The translations under genes and the position numbers were made by a program. A stretch of DNA of 64,000 bases from Piliocolobus tephrosceles (lineage: Eukaryota > Chordata > Mammalia > Primates > Cercopithecidae). Under the pieces are notes generated by a model. It saw nothing but the letters and a program-made list of their open reading frames with translations. It searched no databases and was not told the DNA's origin. The stretch lies in the NCBI RefSeq assembly GCF_002776525.5, contig NC_045443.1, positions 61,297,005 through 61,361,004 of the forward strand. Reading direction: 5' to 3'. Positions within the stretch are counted from its first letter, which is position 1; every line of letters begins with the position of its first letter. Shown here piece after piece: positions 58,245 to 64,000 of this stretch.

Positions 58245-58894
58245 TACCTATATTTTTAAATGGTAGAGCTGATGACTGCGGGAGTAGATAGGGGTGGTAA
58301 ATGGCAATGCTTATAATTATAAAGGTGGCCAAAGTGTTTAGAATCTTGACCCTGGCTTGAAAACTGTCCATGTGTACTTGTCTTTTTGGCAAGCCTTTGA
58401 ATTCTTAAAAAGTTATTTATGTGATCTTCATAGTCAAATTTGTCTACAATCAGATTTCTTGAAAAATAATTATTTTGTAGGTGAGGTCCATATTTAGTTA
58501 AAATGTTAAATGTGTCTGAGCACTAATAGAGATGATCATTCTGTGATTTTTCTTGCCTTTGACAACAATGCAAACAAAAACCACACAACAGAAAAGAATA
58601 GTGGTTGGATAATCCTTCGAATTATTAGTTTCTGGTCCCAGACTGTGCAAATGAATAGACATGAGTTATACAGAGTAGCCTGAAGAAAATCAGGGTGACA
58701 AATATTCAACCATTAGCTCTCCAAAAAACCACTGACTTTAGCCCAACATGAAAAGATTCAGATATATTTTGACAGAGCTTTTGCTCACAGAGATTAAATA
58801 AAGTAAGATCCCGGGGCAAAGAGACGAGTGGGAGAGGAGGGCAGAAATCACGTGGGAGAGACACCCCAAGCCCTCACCAGAGCCTGCACGGCTA
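58245..58894. other. non-repeat DNA downstream of the candidate exon
   Basis: If the exon at 58895-59051 is real this would be its 3' UTR. I found no canonical AATAAA on the minus strand here. Confidence 0.4.
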
Positions 58895-59051
58895 CTAGCC
58901 CAGATCCAGGGCACTGCTTAGAAGCTGAGGCAGAACTGAGTTGATCCTCTCATTGTCATCCTGTGGGTTCACCAGTACATTCTTTGTCCAGTTTGAGGTG
59001 ATTCTTGCCTGTGTTCCAAGAATCTTTTCATATTCCTTTGATTGACCATCT
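58895..59051 (-). CDS. candidate coding terminal exon of an upstream minus-strand gene (C12orf56?)
   Basis: On the minus strand an open frame of about 52 codons ends in two consecutive TAG stops (58897-58892). It reads DGQSKEYEKILGTQARITSN, then WTKNVLVNPQDDNERINSVL and PQLLSSALDLG. The composition looks like real protein rather than repeat noise: mixed charge, one Trp, hydrophobic spacing. An acceptor-like 'attattttcaag' ends at 59052. The segment lies in repeat-free DNA. In human 12q14 the next gene on this side of KICS2, also on the minus strand, is C12orf56, so this may be its last coding exon. That is an inference from gene order; I do not know that protein's C-terminus. A pseudogene piece is the alternative. 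Confidence 0.45.
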
Positions 59052-59317
59052 CTTGAAAATAATCTCCCATCTAACAGCCAGGACACTCAAAAACACCATT
59101 TTGCTCCTCTTTCTGCCCTCAAAATGGAGGGTAGAAAACTTGGACTCTTCATTGGTTAATGAAGGAAAAGGCCTGGACACTTTATGGGGTGATGGCTGGT
59201 GACAGCTGAAAGGGAAACTTTGGGTAAAATAAAGGAGGATTACTTGGAGTTAGTGCGAAATCATCCACTGAGCTGAGATAGCAGAGAAACACGCTACTCC
59301 ATTTCAGAGTGTGAAAT

Positions 59318-59525
59318 GTCTTGTCACAGGCAGAGAATGTTAGAGCTGGAAGGGAACTTGGAGAACATCAGCCCCACCCTTCCACATAGCAGAGGAAGCC
59401 CAGGAAGAAACAGATGTGGCCTGGAAAGGGAGCCTGACTTGCTTGAAGTCAAATAGCTGGTCATTTGGCTTTGTCAGAACCAGGAATATAATGTCCTAGT
59501 AATTATCTCCACTGCCCAACACAGG
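59318..59525 (-). mobile_element. MIR-family element, minus
   Basis: 'ttagagctggaagggaactt', 'agcagaggaagcccaggaag' and 'gaagtcaaatagctggtca' follow a reversed MIR-family consensus. Confidence 0.6.
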
Positions 59526-60249
59526 CGAATCTGGCTTAGGAACTCTTTCTTTGGAAGTAGATTTTTCTCTGATCCTGCCTCAAGTCATAATAAGTTGAAT
59601 GGAGAGTCCAGTTTCTATGTTCTTAGAAGTCCAAATTCAGCACCTCACAGTGATGCCAAAGTTAAGTATTTGTGGAATTAAATTAGTTTATGGCATAAAA
59701 TATAGTAAAGACAAGTTTTTAAATAGTTGTGGGAGAGCCATAACTGCTCATGGAAAATGTGTCTTTAGTAGAGACTCTATGGGACTACACAAATTAGCCT
59801 ACACGTGCCTGAAACAGAGTGGCACCACGCACTTAATTTTGTTGAAGTCCAAGCTTCTTTCCCTATGATAAAAGAGGAAGTGACATTCTATACAGCTATG
59901 CCTGTGTTCTGCTCATTCTTCCAGGAATACTTTTGTCACTAGAATTTGTACAGGTGGAGGAGGAGGGTGTCATCCTATTGCTCGGCATTTCTCATATAAT
60001 CACTCTGTAGCTTACACTCCCCACAACAGTTTATCTCAGGATGTTTCGTGGCTTCACGCCACCCACCATTATTACACCAGAGAAACTCACCAGATTGTAT
60101 TTTCTGTATTCACTCTTCATAGGCTTCTGTTCCCTTGATAGATTTTTGTCTTAGAAACTTTTTTTCTTGAGAAACACTAATGTTTAGCACCACTTTATGT
60201 ATGCAAGAGTGGATGTAGGTTTCTTTGTAGCAGATTTAAAAACTCTGGC
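59526..60249. other. intergenic DNA, nothing recognised
   Basis: An 89-codon plus frame (59599-59868) has no recognised product. Confidence 0.45.
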
Positions 60250-60840
60250 ATCCAGCCCTGGTGGTTTCTGGTACAGAAACTGAGAGACCCTTTGGTGTTC
60301 TACCTGGAGGCGTGGCTGGCGGACGAGATCTTGGGTGAGTGACCTAGGCCCAGACCAAGCTGTAATTCTAGAAATGGCGTGGATGCACCAAGCCCTGCTG
60401 GTGGTAGACATAGTGGGCTCCAAGAACCTGGTCGAAATCATGGTTTTTGGGTGGCTCTGTATACAGAATCAGGTGAAGAGCATGCTCCTGTCCCTGGCAC
60501 GGTTTCACCAAGAACACTGTGCCCGAGCTGAGAAGATAAAACACCTTGAGAAGAACTTGAATGCCCGTGCCTGAGGCCCTCACACTCCCCAGCAGCCTAT
60601 TGCTTCAGGCAACAGAACTATTGTCAGGAGCATTTTGAGAACTTTCTTGCTTTTGCTGCTAAGGTTGAAGAGAAGCAAGTATAGCATTCCTAAATCCCTG
60701 CATTCCTTTTTCCTGTGTCTTGATGAATAGTGGTTTATTTTGTGGCAAGAGTGAGTTTGAAGAACTACTCTAATAGAGAAATGGCTCTTTTGCCCAATGG
60801 TATAATGATCTTTGCACACTTACAATAAAGCAAATTTATT
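60250..60840 (+). pseudogene. OOEP: OOEP-derived pseudogene
   Basis: OOEP (FLOPED) is a KH-like protein of the oocyte subcortical maternal complex, acting with NLRP5, TLE6 and KHDC3L. Here 60250-60334 reads IQPWWFLVQKLRDPLVFYLE then AWLADEILG, and 60348-60571 reads PDQAVILEMAWMHQALLVVD, then NLVEIMVFG and LARFHQEHCARAEKIKHLEK. Between them a 13-nt insert, GTGAGTGACCTAG (60335-60347), shifts the frame and puts a TGA (60340-60342) in the upstream frame. The insert sits where Gly-Pro should join. The C-terminus is cut by a TGA at 60572-60574, about a dozen codons early. The first 30-odd residues of OOEP are missing. AATAAA lies at 60824-60829, with no clear A-tail. Clearly non-coding for OOEP; processed origin is likely but not proven. 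Confidence 0.88.
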
Positions 60841-61525
60841 TTTAAAAATTTTAAACTTCTCATAGAGAGGTATTGATGGAACATTCAATTAAAATCTTTG
60901 TTTATAGGACTCAGAGATAGCCAGATATTAAACAGATCAAAAAATGTTTCTCATGAATATCAAGTTGACTCTTGATTAACATTTTATACTCTTATTAACA
61001 TTGTATACATTGTTTCTATTCAACCAATTTCAGAACTTCATGAAAAAGTTGAGTTATAGGTTGAGTAATGGAGTAACACAATGGGAGCCTTTTCTGCAAG
61101 GCTGGCATGTGAATAAAGTACCTGCAAATCATAAAAAGAAACAAAATAGAGAGCTTTAAAAACAAGAATTTTCACATTGGTCGCATCAGTACATTCACAC
61201 TCACTGGCTAGGGTTTTTGGGTGTGGGAGTCTAAGCCACAAGACTTGGGCAGCATTTTCAGCCCTCCAATCTCCCTCGTTTGTGACCTAGAAAATCTCTG
61301 ACATGTGGACTGTCCTCACCACAGTATGAGCAGAGGCCCCTGCTTCTTCGTTTATCAGGCAGTGTACAGTGAGGAGTTGAAAGGGTCGAGCTGTGGTGAC
61401 TACTAGGGCCAAGTCAAGAAGGAAGAGTAGAGCTCATCCCCACAGCCTCAATAAAAGCCTAGGAATGGCTAGAGGAAGAGGCAAAAATGAGAAGGCTTTC
61501 AACCATCTCCTTGGATGACTTAAAA
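60841..61525. other. intergenic DNA, nothing recognised
   Basis: No supported feature. Confidence 0.45.
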
Positions 61526-61944
61526 GAATGGGTCTCAACCCTGAGTGCACACTGGAATCACCTGGAGAGCTTTATCTTTAAAATCCCACGGCCCTGGTAC
61601 CACCCCAGACAAATGGAAACAGAATTTCTACATGTGACACCTGGTTATCAGTATTTTTTTTAATAGGTTGAGTATCTCTTATCCAAAATGATTGCAATCA
61701 GACGTGTTTTGGATTTCAGATTTTTTCAGATTTTGGAGTATCTGCATTATACTTAATGGTTGAGCATCCCTAATATGAACATGTAAAATCTGAAATGCTA
61801 CAATGAGCATTTACTTTGAACATCATATTGGTGTTCAAATGATTTCAGATTTTGGAACATTGCAAATTTTGGACTTTTGGTTTAGGGATGCTCAACCTGT
61901 AGTTACTCAGGTAATTCCAATGCAATATGAGTTGAAAACACTAG
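61526..61944 (+). mobile_element. hAT-Charlie type MITE, split by another DNA transposon
   Basis: 'ggtctcaaccctgagtgcac' with 'tggaatcacctggagagc', then 'atcagtatttt'; resumes at 61899 with 'actcaggtaattccaatgc' and ends 'gagttgaaaacactag', mirroring its start. Confidence 0.7.
61665..61898. mobile_element. DNA transposon with AGGTTGAG... inverted ends
   Basis: AGGTTGAGTATCTCTTATCC at the left and 'tttagggatgctcaacct' at the right are inverted. A 'ggttgagtatcccttatcc' family member, inserted in the hAT MITE. Confidence 0.75.
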
Positions 61945-62154
61945 TTTAAAACAAGAATCCAAACCTAAATGGCTACCAGTAATGTAATTTAGGGGGTAAG
62001 AGTAAGCACGAGAGAGAGGAGATGGTGGCAAACTAAACAGTACATGATGCACCTAAGGGGGTAGCTGCAGGAGTTCTGCCTAACTGTTGTCATCTACAAG
62101 TGTGACACCACTTTGCCAGCTGTCCTGATTTTCAGATGTTCGTATCTAAGTTTT

Positions 62155-62490
62155 AAAAAAATGAGTTGTATGCTACAATGTTGATGAGCCTTGAAAACAA
62201 GCTCAGTGAAAGAAGTCAGACACAAAAGACCACATATTATATGATCCATTTATATAGAATGTCCAGAATAGGCAAATCCGTCACAACAGAAAGTAAATTA
62301 GTGGTTTCCAGGGGTTGGGAGGAGGAGAAAATGTGGTATGATTGCTTAATGGGTACTGAATTTCTTTTGAGGTGATGAAAATAGTGTGCAATTAGACAGT
62401 TATGATGGTTGCAAAATATGGCAAATTATATTAAAAACTACTGAATTGTATATTTTAAAATGGTAAATTTCATATTATGTGAAATTTACA
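62155..62490 (+). mobile_element. L1M 3' end, plus
   Basis: 'atgttgatgagccttgaaaa', 'agaagtcagacacaaaagac' and 'ttttaaaatggtaaatttc'. Confidence 0.85.
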
Positions 62491-62581
62491 TATATATATG
62501 TATTTTTTTTTAAGTGAGGAGGTGCAGGAAGGAAGAGATGGGAATTGGATTGTTTAGACCAACTCAGAGCCAAACAATTCC

Positions 62582-62877
62582 TTTTTTTTTTTTTTTGAGA
62601 CGGAGTCTTGCTCTGTCGCCCAGGCTGGAGTGCAGTGGCCGGATCTCAGCTCACTGCAAGCTCCGCCTCCCGGGTTTACGCCATTCTCCTGCCTCAGCCT
62701 CCCGAGTAGCTGGGACTACAGGCGCCCGCCACCTCGCCCGGCTAGTTTTTGTATTTTTAGTAGAGACGGGGTTTCACCGTGTTAGCCAGGATGGTCTCGA
62801 TCTCCTGACCTCGTGATCCGCCTGTCTCGGCCTCCCAAAGTGCTGGGATTACAGGCTTGAGCCACCGCGCCCGGCCT
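62582..62877 (-). mobile_element. AluY (YRa type), minus, very well preserved
   Basis: 'agtgcagtggccggatctca', 'ccacctcgcccggctagttt' and 'caggcttgagccaccgcgcc'. AACAATTCC at 62573-62581 and 62878-62886. Probably the youngest Alu in the window. Confidence 0.95.
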
Positions 62878-62935
62878 AACAATTCCCTTTTATGGGAGTC
62901 AGAATAGAACACCTCACGGAAGACAAAAAGTCCAT

Positions 62936-63228
62936 GGCTGAGTGTGATGACTCACGTCTGTAATCCTAGCACTTTGGGAGGCCGAGGCAGGTGGATCACT
63001 TGAGGCCAGGAGTTCAAGACCAGCCTGGCCAACATGATGAAACTCCATCTCTACTAAAATACAAAAATTAGCTGGGCGTGGTGGTGCGTGCCTGTAGTCC
63101 CAACTACTCGGGAGGCTGAAGTGGGAGGGGAGATCACTTGAGCCCAGGAGGCAGAGATTGTGATGAGCCGGGATCACAGCACTACACTCCAGCCTGGACG
63201 ACAGAGTGAGACCCTGTCTCCGAAAAAA
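62936..63228 (+). mobile_element. Alu, plus, short tail
   Basis: 'ggctgagtgtgatgactcac' to 'ccctgtctccgaaaaaag'. Confidence 0.9.
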
Positions 63229-63670
63229 GAAGTCTATAAATTGGACTGAAGTTTTTTTAAAAAAGACAATCTAAGGCTGTAATTTATGTCTCCACATCCT
63301 TTTACATCTTCATCCAAACAAACAACAAAGTTATGTCTGCTGCACTCTTTTCATCTTAAGTCAGAGACAACCTGGGTTTTCTCTTTAATAGGTGTTACGC
63401 AGGGCTGCACTGCCAAGTGCACTTGACTTTGGCAGCCTATGAATAGAAATGGAACCCCTGAGGTGCAGGAGAACAGGCTGGCAGATGAAGCCAATGCTGG
63501 TTACTGCTCTTTCTTACTGTTCTGTTACTGAGAGGGGTAAGTGAAACAAACAAAACCCCTGATAACCATGTTGATTAATTGTTACTCCTTTATCAATTGC
63601 TTCTGTCCAATAACTCAATTGTAAGTCACAATCCATAATTTATTATCCTCTTCAGTGGAGTTTATTACAC
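63229..63670. other. intergenic DNA, possible non-coding exon
   Basis: Holds a strong acceptor and GTAAGT donor 145 bp apart on the plus strand (63392-63536); see findings. All three frames contain stops. Confidence 0.4.
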
Positions 63671-63974
63671 TTTTTTTTTTTTTTTTTTTTTTGAGGCAGA
63701 GTCTCCCTCTGTTGCCCAGACTGGAGTGCGTTGGCATGATCTCAGCTCACTGCAACCTCTGCCTCCCAGGTTCAAGTGATTCTCCTGCCTCAGCCTCCCG
63801 AGTAGCTGGGATTACAGGCGTGCGCCATCATGCTCAGCTTATTTTTGTATTTTTAGTAGAGATGGGGCTTCACCATGTTGGTCAGCCTGGTCTCAAACTC
63901 CTGACCTCAAGTAATCCACCCGCCTCCGCCTCCCACAGTGCTAGGATTACAGGCCTGAGCCACCGCGCCCAACC
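63671..63974 (-). mobile_element. Alu, minus
   Basis: T22 run then a full dimer ending 'gccaccgcgcccaacc'. Flanks GAGTTTATT/AAGTTTATT. Confidence 0.93.
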
Positions 63975-64000
63975 AAGTTTATTTGCTCTTAATTACTCAG

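Noticed and set aside
1..64000. A new multi-gene biological system
   Set aside because: Apart from KICS2, one candidate exon and one pseudogene, the window is intronic and repeat DNA. I found nothing that supports such a claim.

Overview
This window is primate nuclear DNA, most likely from an Old World monkey. It is AT-rich and crowded with Alu elements, L1, L2 and MIR fragments, hAT-type DNA transposons and microsatellites, and its one certain gene is split by spliceosomal introns. Three Alu copies (3130-3433, 18082-18310, 62582-62877) carry changes that I associate with the cercopithecid AluYRa lineage: 'ggctcaaacctg' or 'ggctcaagcctg' in place of 'ggctcacgcctg', 'actagccg' with 'cgaggtggcg', and 'ggccactgcac' or its complement. 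The species assignment is an inference from these copies.

Left part (1-17.4 kb): the 5' portion of KICS2 (C12orf66), read on the minus strand. Coding exon 1 (17371-17137) and exon 2 (11240-10955) have matching GT/AG splice sites and phases. Together they give residues 1-173 plus part of codon 174 of a protein of about 445 residues; the rest lies beyond the left edge. KICS2 belongs to the KICSTOR complex, which holds GATOR1 at the lysosome so that mTORC1 can be switched off when nutrients are scarce. Exon 1 sits in a CpG island (about 16.9-17.8 kb) with an ETS-type site, an E-box and two perfect CREB/ATF palindromes 16 bp apart.

Middle and right part (17.8-64 kb): almost entirely intergenic and repeat-filled. 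Items that stand out are an OOEP pseudogene (about 60.25-60.84 kb) with a 13-nt GT...AG insert exactly at an exon junction; a candidate coding terminal exon on the minus strand (58895-59051), which may be the 3' end of the neighbouring gene (C12orf56 by human gene order); an 84-bp inverted duplication with one arm inside an old L1 (49872-49955 / 50421-50504); an unexplained 49-bp-arm hairpin (26434-26555); a 117-bp tandem duplication (33876-34109); and a four-layer nest of transposons (40445-43550).

I found no new multi-gene system, CRISPR array, tRNA, rRNA or other structured RNA gene. The window reads as one housekeeping-type promoter and gene start followed by a transposon-rich intergenic stretch. 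Repeat family names come from memory of consensus sequences, not from a search; insertion boundaries are firmest where I could read target-site duplications (TSDs).
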